From an uncultured Desulfobulbus sp. (GTDB lineage: Bacteria; Desulfobacterota; Desulfobulbia; Desulfobulbales; Desulfobulbaceae), in NCBI RefSeq assembly GCF_963664075.1, contig NZ_OY760916.1, positions 3,121,001 to 3,185,000 on the forward strand: a stretch of DNA of 64,000 nt. Direction: 5' to 3'. The position numbers and the translations under genes were made by a program. This document shows, piece by piece, positions 1 to 8,208 of the stretch. The notes under the pieces were generated by a model that was not told the DNA's origin, ran no database searches, and worked only from the letters and a program-made list of their open reading frames with translations. Every line of letters starts with the position of its first letter. Position 1 is the first letter of the stretch.

Positions 1-220
1 ATCTTATCAAGCTACTGAAATCACCATTTGATGTCAAGCATAATTCGCCCAATTAACGAATTATTTCTCGATAAAACAAAGGTGTAACATTGACATTCCT
101 GATGGGAATATTTGACCCGCAATGAAAAATCATTGAAGTATTCTAATTTAGTGTTAGGTTACGTATGTTTCAATTCAGGTCATATAATTAATCAATCAGG
201 CTGATGCCAAAAAGGGAACC

Positions 221-1231
221 ATGGCGATTACCTTCAGACAACTTGAAATTTTTATTGCAGTTGCCGAAACTCAACAGGTAACCCGGGCCAGCAAAAAACT
301 TCTGCTGACTCAATCTGCAGTGAGCATGGCTTTAGGTGAGCTGGAAAATCAGCTGGGGGGGCCGCTGTTTGACCGCCACGGTCGCAGTCTCCTGCTGAAC
401 GATCGCGGGCGATACCTGCTTCCGCTTTCCAAGGCCATTCTGCACCAGGTAGCTAACATCGAAACTATCCTCACCGAACAACAGGATACTGTCGCGGGTG
501 TGCTGGAGATTGTCGCAAGTACTACCATCGGTAACTATGTCCTCCCTTACCTTATCGGTGCCTTCATGCGACTCCACCCCGAGGCGCATATCAACATGTT
601 GGTCGTCAATACCATGACCGCCGAAAAACTTGTTGCCACAGGCCAGGCCGATCTCGGTTTTGTCGAAGGAGACATCAACGTTGATTCTTTGGTCGCGTCA
701 ACTTGGTTTGAAGACGAGCTGGGTATTGTTATCAGTCCCCACCATAAACTGGCAGAGAAAGATGCGTTTACTATTCCGGATGATCTCAAAGAGACCAGTT
801 GGGTCATGCGTGAGGAAGGTTCTGGAACTGCGGAGATTTTCACCAAAAAGCTTGGTCGGTATGCATCACTCTTAAAAGTGGTGACAAAAACCGGTCACAC
901 TGAGGCAATCAAAAAAGCGGTTGAATCGGGGGTAGGCGCTGCCTGCCTCTCCATGCTCACGGTCTGCCGCGAAGCCGAAGAAGGGTGGCTCAAAACGCTG
1001 CCCATTGAAGGCATCGACATGAGCCGACAGCTCTGGATCATCCAACATAAAGACAAGATCATTACCCGTCTGATGTCAGAATTTCTTCAGTTCTGCAACG
1101 TGGTTGCCAAAAACCATCTTGGCAGGGAATGTCTTGCTAATCCCTGGAAACTGCAATCGCTCCTTGCCCAAATAAAACTGGAAAAAGAGCAGGCCCAACC
1201 ACTCCACGATACGAATCAAAAAACAGCCTGA
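221..1231 (+). CDS. LysR-family transcriptional regulator, CysL-like
   Basis: DNA-binding regulator of 336 aa. The N-terminal winged helix-turn-helix spans about residues 3-61 (QLEIFIAVAETQQVTRAS then the recognition helix around QSAVSMALGELE). A periplasmic-binding-protein-like effector domain runs from about 90 to 300. The segment ASTTIGNYVLPYLI is typical of the CysL/CbbR-like subgroup, whose members control sulfur or carbon assimilation genes; the effector and targets here are unknown. The C-terminal tail of some 30 residues is longer than in most LysR proteins. The ATG is preceded by AAAGGGA. It stands alone, convergent to the aminotransferase gene and separated from it by a strong hairpin terminator. 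No divergent target gene lies inside the window, although one could lie just left of it. Confidence 0.93.
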   Translation: MAITFRQLEIFIAVAETQQVTRASKKLLLTQSAVSMALGELENQLGGPLFDRHGRSLLLNDRGRYLLPLSKAILHQVANIETILTEQQDTVAGVLEIVASTTIGNYVLPYLIGAFMRLHPEAHINMLVVNTMTAEKLVATGQADLGFVEGDINVDSLVASTWFEDELGIVISPHHKLAEKDAFTIPDDLKETSWVMREEGSGTAEIFTKKLGRYASLLKVVTKTGHTEAIKKAVESGVGAACLSMLTVCREAEEGWLKTLPIEGIDMSRQLWIIQHKDKIITRLMSEFLQFCNVVAKNHLGRECLANPWKLQSLLAQIKLEKEQAQPLHDTNQKTA

Positions 1232-1260
1232 TCCGACCACATTCCACATCTTTCACCTGC

Positions 1261-1300
1261 AAACGGACAGAGGAGTTTTACTTCCTCTGTCCGTTTTTTA
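1261..1300. terminator. Bidirectional hairpin terminator
   Basis: A perfect 14-bp stem (1261-1274 with 1283-1296) with an 8-nt loop, flanked by T residues on the right and A residues on the left. It sits between the convergent LysR and aminotransferase genes, so it can serve both. Confidence 0.9.
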
Positions 1301-1322
1301 TTCGCAAAGCCCCTGCCCGAAT

Positions 1323-2531
1323 TTACTGCAGCGCAGCCAAGGCAGTCGTAATACGTTCCATTCCTTCCTTGATCACATCCATGGAGGTGGCAAAAGAGAA
1401 ACGAATGAAGTCGTCGGATCCGAAGGCAGCGCCAGGTACCGAGGCGACATTGGCCTCACTGAGGAGGTAATCCGCCAGGGCAAGCGATCCATCAATGACC
1501 TGTCCATTGAATGTCTTTCCGTAATAGGCGGAAAAGTTGGGGAAGACATAAAAGGCCCCCATGGGGTTGACACAGGTGACGTTAGGAATCGAGCGCAGGG
1601 CCTCGACAAAATAGGCCCGCCGCGGAATAAAGGCCTCCAACAGCTGTTTCGGAAAATCCTGTGGGCCGGTCAGTGCGGCCAGGGCAGCATACTGGGAAGG
1701 AGCGGCAGGATTAGAGGTCGACTGGCTCTGAATCTTATTCATCGCCTTAATAATCTCGATCGGACCGATGGACCAGCCAATACGCCAGCCGGTCATGGCA
1801 AATGACTTTGAGACACCGTTGGAGAGAACAATCTGGTCCCGTAATCGGGGAATGGCATGGAGGATATGCGGCAGTTTCCCGTCAATGTAGGAAATTTCCT
1901 CGTACATATCATCGGTAATCACCAACCATCCCTTGTCATAGGCCATCTTTCCGACGGCAGCCAGGGACTCCTGCGAGAAAACAGCACCTGTGGGATTGGA
2001 GGGGCTATTGAGAACGATCGCTTTGGTTTTCGGGGTCACGTACTGTGCCAGCACTTCCGGATCAAAGTCGAAATTATTCTCCTCTTTCAACGGCACAATG
2101 ACCGGCACCCCACCGGCAAGCTGAACCATCGGAGGATAGGAGACCCAGTACGGGGCTGGAATCAGAACCTCATCACCAGGATTCAATATCGCCTGAAAGA
2201 TATTAAACAGGCCGTGTTTTCCACCACAGCAAACCTGAACCTGATCGGGATCATACTCCCACCCCTGGTCCTTTTTCAGCTTGGTGCAGATCGCCTCGCG
2301 CAGTTCAACAATACCCGCCACCGGAGTATAACGAGTGTGCCCATCATCAATGGCCTTTTTTCCGGCCTCGCACACATGGGCAGGGGTCGACATATCCGGT
2401 TCCCCTACACTAAAGTTCAAAATATCCGCACCAGCGGCCCTGAGTGCCTTCGCTTTGGCATTGACGGCGAGCGTCGGCGAGGGAGCGACTTGCAGCACTC
2501 TCTCCGCAAGTACAAACTTTTCTGGCAACAT
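1323..2531 (-). CDS. Pyridoxal-phosphate aspartate aminotransferase (class I)
   Basis: Transfers the amino group between aspartate and 2-oxoglutarate in the cytoplasm; prephenate or aromatic substrates cannot be excluded for this subgroup. The 402-aa protein has the fold-type I landmarks: FSVGEPDMSTP near the N-terminus, NSPSNPTG, ITDDMYEEI and the Schiff-base lysine in SKSFAMTGWRIGW (about residue 242). Length fits the bacterial AspAT Ib group (about 400 aa). An AAGGAG lies one base before an upstream ATG at 2540 and ten bases before the ATG at 2531; spacing favours 2531, though the 405-aa form is possible. Monocistronic, convergent to the LysR gene. Confidence 0.93.
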   Translation of the reverse strand: MLPEKFVLAERVLQVAPSPTLAVNAKAKALRAAGADILNFSVGEPDMSTPAHVCEAGKKAIDDGHTRYTPVAGIVELREAICTKLKKDQGWEYDPDQVQVCCGGKHGLFNIFQAILNPGDEVLIPAPYWVSYPPMVQLAGGVPVIVPLKEENNFDFDPEVLAQYVTPKTKAIVLNSPSNPTGAVFSQESLAAVGKMAYDKGWLVITDDMYEEISYIDGKLPHILHAIPRLRDQIVLSNGVSKSFAMTGWRIGWSIGPIEIIKAMNKIQSQSTSNPAAPSQYAALAALTGPQDFPKQLLEAFIPRRAYFVEALRSIPNVTCVNPMGAFYVFPNFSAYYGKTFNGQVIDGSLALADYLLSEANVASVPGAAFGSDDFIRFSFATSMDVIKEGMERITTALAALQ

Positions 2532-2768
2532 CTTTCTCATACTCCTTCTGTGAACTTTTGTTCTCCGGTTGTTACGAATTAAGCGTCCTAACGCTTTTGA
2601 AACAATATAACAAGTCCTAAAAATTAAATCCGGAAAAATTTCGCTATTTAATCGACTTTTTTTTCCTGATTAGGGTAATCTTATTCATTTCCCGCCCAGC
2701 GATACAGCACTTATTTTCCTGATACTCTACAACTATCACTACCTGCCACAGAGTTTCACCGCCATGAC

Positions 2769-4541
2769 TTACGGTTCAACATACACCGGACAAGGACGAC
2801 TTGAACTATAGTTTTGGTAGGCTTTATCGCTCGCTTCGGGATGGCATTCTAGGCAGAGTCCCACGCGTAAAATCCGCTCGATTTCCCCCTTGTTAAAAGG
2901 ACGAAGATCCTTGCGTGATCCGTGCTGCAACTGCTCTCCATCGATGGTCACAAAGGCGTCAAATCCGGGTGTTCTCCCCTGATCAGTTGCCACTCCGCGA
3001 TCAACAGGAAAAAAAGACCATTTTCCATTTTTCTTCACCACAGTCCCCTCCCCCAAGCCCACGGTTTTCGGAGAGGCGTGACAATCCCGGCAGGTTCTGC
3101 CTTTGGCCTGAATGGTATGTGGATTAATGGCGGCCATGGTGAAGCGGTTGAAACCGCCCTCTTCCTGGCCATTCTCATCGATCAGACTCACCAGATCCTG
3201 ACAGCCAGGGGTAACAATGACAACTTCATCTTTCCAGACCGCCAGCATGGGTTTTTCGTAGCGGATGTACGACCTCCCCTCCTGCCACCAGCCGGGTGTA
3301 TTTTTAAGGGTCAACTTGTCGAGATGATTGTCGCGTTTATCGCGCTTAACATGGCATCCGTAGCACTGCGGCACCCAGGTCGAGTGGCAGGAAGCACAAC
3401 TCACTCGGGTATGATACGGCGCCAGACAGGCCTTTGCATCGGGCTCATGGAGCACGTGGCTCTTTCCATCTATTTTGCCCACCAGTACAGCCTGGTCCGT
3501 TTGCATTTCCACATTGGTCAGCCGATTATTCTTATGAGTCTGACCGGGATTTGCAGCGTGACAGCTGACACAGCGAACCTCAAGGGCTTCTTCATAATGG
3601 GCATAGCTTGTGCCATCCCCCATGATTTCATCACGGGTATGGCAATCGATACAGGCCATACCCTTTTCATGGTGAATATCCGGAGAAATTTTCAGATAAA
3701 ATCGATCCCCTGGCAGCCGGTGCGAGCTCAAGGTTCCAGATTCATACGGCGTCCCATACCCTTCTGCTTCAAAGAGCCCGACATACGAGATGCCAATACG
3801 ACCTGATCGATTATGGCAGCGAATACAGTTTTCCTCGGGGACCTTTTTCACCACCAGAGGGTGAGGACGATTTTTATCAATGGCTTCCTGCTCGGTCTCA
3901 CTGAGTTGCCGGGTCACCGTGTTCTGCGGTGTTCCTGGCGGCAGGATATAATGACAGGCGGAGCAGCCTCCTCCCTTCTCGTTAAAAAAGGCGGGAGCGC
4001 CAGGCAGGTCGTTCTTCTGTTTCCAGAGATGACAGGTACCACAGAGCTTGCGGAAATAATCAAGAGCCAGGGATGTTTCCCCTGTCCTTAGGAGCTCCTC
4101 AACAGATATATTTGCATTCTGATGCTCCCGCTCCCCCCAATAGTACAGAAGCGTAGAAAGGATCCCCCTATTGGTGGCCATCAGGGAATGCTTCACCTTG
4201 GCAATATCTGAGGGATGACACCCCTCCACACCACAGGTCTTGTCAGCCACCCGCAGGTCGCCGGGATTGAGCACCATATCAGCATGTGCCTTGTCCTTAT
4301 CTATTGCCAGGGGATTGCCCAGGTGACAAGGAGCACAACCAATGACCAGACCGTCATGGGCTCCATCAAGCTTTTCATTGGTGTGACAACTCAGGCACAT
4401 ATCCACCATTCCCGAGGTTGTTACGGCAACCTGCTCGGGTCGCTTGGTCTGGTGCTCACGATAGACCAGCGAGGCAACCAGGATCAAGATGGCACAGAGA
4501 GAAAGTAGAATGAATGCGGGATGGCGGGTGGGCCGGGTCAT
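2769..4541 (-). CDS. Membrane-anchored multihaem cytochrome c (12 haem motifs)
   Basis: Predicted periplasmic electron-transfer protein, 590 aa. An uncleaved-looking N-terminal hydrophobic segment (about residues 9-26) anchors it. I count eleven CXXCH motifs: CLSCH, CAPCH, CGTCH, CSACH, CIRCH, CIDCH, CVSCH, CASCH, CYGCH, CRDCH and CLECH. There is also one CX4CH site (CGVEGCH, third in order), giving up to twelve c-type haems. Other histidines available as distal ligands are abundant. Such proteins in sulfate reducers and metal reducers carry electrons between the membrane and periplasmic or extracellular acceptors; the partner is not visible because neighbouring genes are unrelated. It appears to be transcribed alone. 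The exact family (for example tetrathionate-reductase-like octahaem) was not recognised. Confidence 0.88.
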   Translation of the reverse strand: MTRPTRHPAFILLSLCAILILVASLVYREHQTKRPEQVAVTTSGMVDMCLSCHTNEKLDGAHDGLVIGCAPCHLGNPLAIDKDKAHADMVLNPGDLRVADKTCGVEGCHPSDIAKVKHSLMATNRGILSTLLYYWGEREHQNANISVEELLRTGETSLALDYFRKLCGTCHLWKQKNDLPGAPAFFNEKGGGCSACHYILPPGTPQNTVTRQLSETEQEAIDKNRPHPLVVKKVPEENCIRCHNRSGRIGISYVGLFEAEGYGTPYESGTLSSHRLPGDRFYLKISPDIHHEKGMACIDCHTRDEIMGDGTSYAHYEEALEVRCVSCHAANPGQTHKNNRLTNVEMQTDQAVLVGKIDGKSHVLHEPDAKACLAPYHTRVSCASCHSTWVPQCYGCHVKRDKRDNHLDKLTLKNTPGWWQEGRSYIRYEKPMLAVWKDEVVIVTPGCQDLVSLIDENGQEEGGFNRFTMAAINPHTIQAKGRTCRDCHASPKTVGLGEGTVVKKNGKWSFFPVDRGVATDQGRTPGFDAFVTIDGEQLQHGSRKDLRPFNKGEIERILRVGLCLECHPEASDKAYQNYSSSRPCPVYVEP

Positions 4542-4720
4542 AGCGTAGGTACGTCGCCTTGAAGAGGATGGAATGTCGCGAAGATCGGGGTAAAGTTAAT
4601 AAAAAAGAATGCCCTCGTCAAAGAAAGAAACTCCTCACCTTTGAAAAAATGGGTCTCAACATTTGAAGCCGATGCAATTTCAACTGTTTAGTTCAAGGAG
4701 CTAAAGCGGCTCTTGCAGAC

Positions 4721-4759
4721 AAAAAAAATGCCGTTACCCGGTTTTCCGAGCAACGGCAT
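4721..4759 (-). terminator. Terminator after nadE
   Basis: On the minus strand an 8-bp stem (ATGCCGTT with AACGGCAT, extended by inner C/G pairs) is followed by eight T residues, directly downstream of the NAD synthetase stop codon. Confidence 0.85.
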
Positions 4760-4780
4760 GATGTACACAAAAATGAGGAA

Positions 4781-6406
4781 CTACTCAACAAACCCCTGAA
4801 CCACAGGATAGCGCCTTCCGGGCCCAAAGGCCTTAGAGGTCACCTTGATGCCATAAGGGGCCTGTTTACGTTTATACTCGTTGAGTTTCACCCTGCGAAC
4901 AATATCGCGAACCACCTGCTCTTCAATGCCGCCGGCAGTGATCTCTTCAAGAGATTTATGCTCTTCAAGATACTGGCACAATACAACATCAAGCACCTCG
5001 TAGGGAGGCAGATCATCCTGGTCACACTGATCGGGCTTCAGTTCCGCAGTCGGAGGACGGGTGATGATTCGCTCGGGAACAACCTCCCCCTCGGCGTTCA
5101 TCAGCCGGGCCAGTTGATACACCATAACCTTGGGCACATCGGCTATAACCGCAAGCCCTCCGGACATATCTCCGTACAGGGTGCAGTAGCCAACCGCCAT
5201 CTCGGATTTATTGCCCGTGGTCAGCAGCAGACTGTTCAATTTGTTGGAAAGTGCCATCAGGAGATTACCGCGAATACGGGCCTGAATATTTTGCTCGGTC
5301 ACATCCTCCTCAAGACCTGCAAACAGTGACTCAAGACTCTCCCTATAGGCCTGCATCGCCTTTTCAATGCGAATCAACTCAAAGCCACAGCCGAGATTTT
5401 CCGCCAGGGCCTTGGCATCATCAATGGAGTACTGGGAGGTATAGGGTGAGGGCAAGGCAACACAGAGCACATTTTCCGGCCCTAAGGCTTTACAGGCGAT
5501 AACTGCAGTGACCGCCGAATCGATGCCACCGGAGAGGCCGATCACCGCCTTCTTAAACCCTGTTTTATGGAGATAATCTCGAACACCGAGGATCAACGCC
5601 TGTTCCACATTTTCAATGGGGTCAGCCAGGGGAATTTCAGCGGGGGTGCACCACTGATCACTGTCGACCACCAGCATTTCTTCGGCAAAACCAGCCGCTG
5701 AGGCATGCAAAGCTCCCTGGGGAGTTACCACCATGGAATGGCCATCAAAAATGAGGCCGTCCTGCCCCCCCACCTGGTTCACGTACAGCAGGGGGAGGTT
5801 ATTCTCTACACAGAGCTCACTAAAGACCCGCTGCCGCTCTTTGACCTTGCCGTAATAGTAGGGAGAGGCTGAGATATTGATCAGGCAGTCGGGTACGACA
5901 GAGCCTATGGAAAAATTCTTTACCGGGTTTGAAGGGTAGTTCTCCCCTTGCCACCAGATATCCTCACAGATAGTGAGCCCACACTGCAGTCCCTTAAACG
6001 GAAAAACTGTCGAGGTCGTGCCCGGCTCAAAATAGCGAGTCTCGTCAAACACATCGTAGGTTGGCAAAAGCTGTTTACGAGCCCGCTGGACAATACAATC
6101 CTTTTCAAGCACAAAGGCTGAATTGTATAGCGGTTTTCCTGGACCTTCACGGCGCTCAGGCACCCCTATAATACAGGTAATCCCTTCTATATGTTTAATG
6201 AGCTCAGCCAGAGCCTCATCATGGGCGTCGAGAAAAGCAGGCCGTTCCAGCAGATCTTGCGGGGGATAGCCACAGAGAGTTAATTCGGGAAACACAACCA
6301 GGTCACAACCAACCTGACGGGCCTGTCCAATCCAATGCAACACCTGACGAAGATTTCGATCAAAAGCTCCAATGACCGGGTTCGTCTGAACAAGAGCGAC
6401 TTTCAC
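4781..6406 (-). CDS. nadE: Glutamine-dependent NAD+ synthetase
   Basis: Makes NAD+ from nicotinic acid adenine dinucleotide, ATP and glutamine, the last step of NAD biosynthesis. The 541-aa protein joins an N-terminal nitrilase-type amidase to a C-terminal ATP-pyrophosphatase. The amidase triad is visible as Glu41 (FPELTLCGYPP), Lys111 (ARKQLLPTYD) and Cys147 (GLTICEDIW). The PP-loop is IGLSGGIDSAV near residue 295, and the synthetase region includes TTGNKSEMAVGY. The start is a GTG with only a weak ribosome-binding site. Followed by its own terminator; a separate transcription unit from the cold-shock gene upstream. Confidence 0.96.
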   Translation of the reverse strand: MKVALVQTNPVIGAFDRNLRQVLHWIGQARQVGCDLVVFPELTLCGYPPQDLLERPAFLDAHDEALAELIKHIEGITCIIGVPERREGPGKPLYNSAFVLEKDCIVQRARKQLLPTYDVFDETRYFEPGTTSTVFPFKGLQCGLTICEDIWWQGENYPSNPVKNFSIGSVVPDCLINISASPYYYGKVKERQRVFSELCVENNLPLLYVNQVGGQDGLIFDGHSMVVTPQGALHASAAGFAEEMLVVDSDQWCTPAEIPLADPIENVEQALILGVRDYLHKTGFKKAVIGLSGGIDSAVTAVIACKALGPENVLCVALPSPYTSQYSIDDAKALAENLGCGFELIRIEKAMQAYRESLESLFAGLEEDVTEQNIQARIRGNLLMALSNKLNSLLLTTGNKSEMAVGYCTLYGDMSGGLAVIADVPKVMVYQLARLMNAEGEVVPERIITRPPTAELKPDQCDQDDLPPYEVLDVVLCQYLEEHKSLEEITAGGIEEQVVRDIVRRVKLNEYKRKQAPYGIKVTSKAFGPGRRYPVVQGFVE

Positions 6407-6552
6407 TATGCTATACCTGGGGGAAAACTGACCAACCGACTGCTGCTTTGACAGGTTATTGGTGCTTGGAAAAACACCGGGCGGGAGAGTAAAGGAACCG
6501 AATCAAAAACATGCGACACCGACCGACAGCGTCTTAAATCATGAAACCTCAA

Positions 6553-6588
6553 CAAAAAAAAAGCCCGGCAGGAATTTCCTGCCGGGCT
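6553..6588 (-). terminator. Terminator of the cold-shock gene
   Basis: An 11-bp GC-rich stem (AGCCCGGCAGG with CCTGCCGGGCT, loop AATTT) is followed on the minus strand by a run of T residues. It lies 18 bases after the cold-shock stop codon. Confidence 0.92.
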
Positions 6589-6605
6589 GTAACGCTATGC
6601 GTTTA

Positions 6606-6806
6606 TCACTGCTTCATCACGTTGGCGGCAGCCGGTCCCTTGGGGCCGTCTATGATTTCGAACTGAACTTTGTCGCCTTCATTGAGTGTTTTAAAACCTG
6701 TTCCGGATATTGCAGAGTAGTGGACGAAAACATCCTTTCCTGCCTCCTGCTCAATAAAACCAAAACCTTTTGCTTCGTTAAACCACTTTACTGTTCCTGT
6801 CAACAT
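6606..6806 (-). CDS. Cold-shock domain protein (CspA family)
   Basis: A 66-aa single OB-fold nucleic-acid chaperone. It has both RNA-binding motifs, KGFGFIEQ (RNP1) and DVFVHYSAI (RNP2), and the usual start [14 protein letters not shown]. These proteins bind single-stranded RNA and DNA and melt secondary structure during cold shock or growth transitions. It is monocistronic, ends at a strong hairpin terminator, and is preceded by roughly 300 bases without a gene. That is consistent with the long regulatory 5' leaders of cspA-type mRNAs, but the transcription start was not identified. Confidence 0.95.
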   Translation of the reverse strand: MLTGTVKWFNEAKGFGFIEQEAGKDVFVHYSAISGTGFKTLNEGDKVQFEIIDGPKGPAAANVMKQ

Positions 6807-7105
6807 TGCTCCCTATTTCTCCTTGTCTTGGGCTGAATGTTTGTCCCATGTGGAGTTGACCTCAGCGTATGGCCCTTACACAAAGTACCAAAACGTAACC
6901 GATGAAAATCCCACATGTTCTACTCCTGGACGGCGAACATAACACTAATTGAATTAAATACAAGGGAATTGATGTCGCCTAGACGACAGTCGCGAAAAAT
7001 TTCACGATTGCAAGGAGATAACAAAGTTTACCAAAGACAATATTAGGAACACCTTAATATCTGTCATCTCAGCAATAAAAGACCAAAATTAATTGGTCAG
7101 ACAAA
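6807..7105. other. Intergenic region, probable cold-shock 5' leader
   Basis: About 299 bases without a supported gene between the cold-shock gene and mltG (both minus strand). It should hold the cold-shock promoter and leader as well as the 3' end of the mltG transcript. I see no convincing terminator or promoter hexamers and no coding potential. Confidence 0.4.
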
Positions 7106-8119
7106 TTAATTTTTCCGCTGATATTTCCAAACCGCACGATTATGGTCACGCAGATTTGTTGAAAAAATATGCGTCCCATCATTGCGCGACACAAAATACA
7201 GAGCCCGTGACTCAGCAGGTATAAGAATTGCCTCCAACGCAGCTCGACCAGGGTTACAGATTGGCCCGGCAGGCAGTCCAGCAATAACATAGGTGTTATA
7301 CGGAGTCTTGGACCTCAAGTCGGCCCGGGTGATATTCCCATTGAAATTTTTGATTCCATAAATCACGGTGGGATCAGACTGAAGGCGCATCTTTTTCTCT
7401 AAGCGGTTCAGAAAAACACGTGCGATAAGAGGACGTTCCTCAGATGCACCGGTCTCTTTTTCAACGACAGAGGCTAAAATAACCACCTGGTGCCGATTCA
7501 AACCATGGACGCCTTCATCTGGCACCTGCAGCCCACTCCAAACCTGCAGAAATCGCTGCACCATCATTTCCAGCACCCGCTTTTCACTGACTTCGTTGCG
7601 AACCAGCGTATACGTCTCCGGGAAAAGGTATCCCTCGAGACTCTCAAGCTGCAGGCCCAAAGAGAGAATAAATTCCTTATTCCGACTCAGGGCAAGAAAA
7701 CGATCAGGATCGATCCATCCGTCCCGGGCGAAGAGTTCTGCGACCTGAACGACATTGAGTCCCTCTGGAATAGTGACCTGATGCCGAAGTGTTGTTCCGT
7801 CAACCAGTAGTTGGAGAACCTGTGGTGGAGTCAGGCCGCGCGCTATACTGTACTCCCCTGCCCGCAGTCGTGTGGTTAGTTCACCAAAATAGACGTAGGC
7901 GAGGTAGCGAATATCATTTTGAATAAGCCCCTTCTGAGCAAGCAGTGCTCCAATCTGGCATACCCCCATTCCTCGATCAATCTGAACAATTGCTTCACCT
8001 TCTCCCGGAGAAGGGGTACACAAATAGCTGACATACCAGATTGCCCCCCCGGAGGAACCCAGAAAAATCAAAGCAAAAAAGACGACAATAAGACGACGCA
8101 TGACAATGGGGTTAAACAC
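7106..8119 (-). CDS. mltG: Endolytic murein transglycosylase MltG
   Basis: Inner-membrane enzyme that cleaves nascent glycan strands and so sets peptidoglycan chain length. The 337-aa protein has one N-terminal transmembrane helix (about residues 9-30), a LysM-like region, then the YceG domain. The catalytic glutamate is in ILASVVEKETG (about Glu220), followed by ARVFLNRLEKKMRLQSDP and the conserved TPYNTY and GLPAGPICNPG segments. The start used is a GTG; an in-frame ATG six codons later (8101) is an alternative, and neither has a strong ribosome-binding site. It follows lon on the same strand, but a terminator separates them. Confidence 0.95.
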   Translation of the reverse strand: MFNPIVMRRLIVVFFALIFLGSSGGAIWYVSYLCTPSPGEGEAIVQIDRGMGVCQIGALLAQKGLIQNDIRYLAYVYFGELTTRLRAGEYSIARGLTPPQVLQLLVDGTTLRHQVTIPEGLNVVQVAELFARDGWIDPDRFLALSRNKEFILSLGLQLESLEGYLFPETYTLVRNEVSEKRVLEMMVQRFLQVWSGLQVPDEGVHGLNRHQVVILASVVEKETGASEERPLIARVFLNRLEKKMRLQSDPTVIYGIKNFNGNITRADLRSKTPYNTYVIAGLPAGPICNPGRAALEAILIPAESRALYFVSRNDGTHIFSTNLRDHNRAVWKYQRKN

Positions 8120-8153
8120 GTTGCTCTCTATTGAATCTTGAAGAAGCTCAATG

Positions 8154-8186
8154 AAAAAAAGCGGTCGGGAAACCCGACCGCTTTTT
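8154..8186 (-). terminator. Terminator of lon
   Basis: A 9-bp stem, GCGGTCGGG with CCCGACCGC around an AAA loop (8161-8181), flanked by A7 and T5, so it works on either strand. It lies just after the lon stop codon and before mltG. Confidence 0.9.
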
Positions 8187-8208
8187 AACTCACCTGCCCG
8201 TTACAATC

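Noticed and set aside
90-116. TTGACA before the LysR gene as a promoter
   Set aside because: A good -35 hexamer is present at 90-95, but no -10 box is found at a suitable distance.
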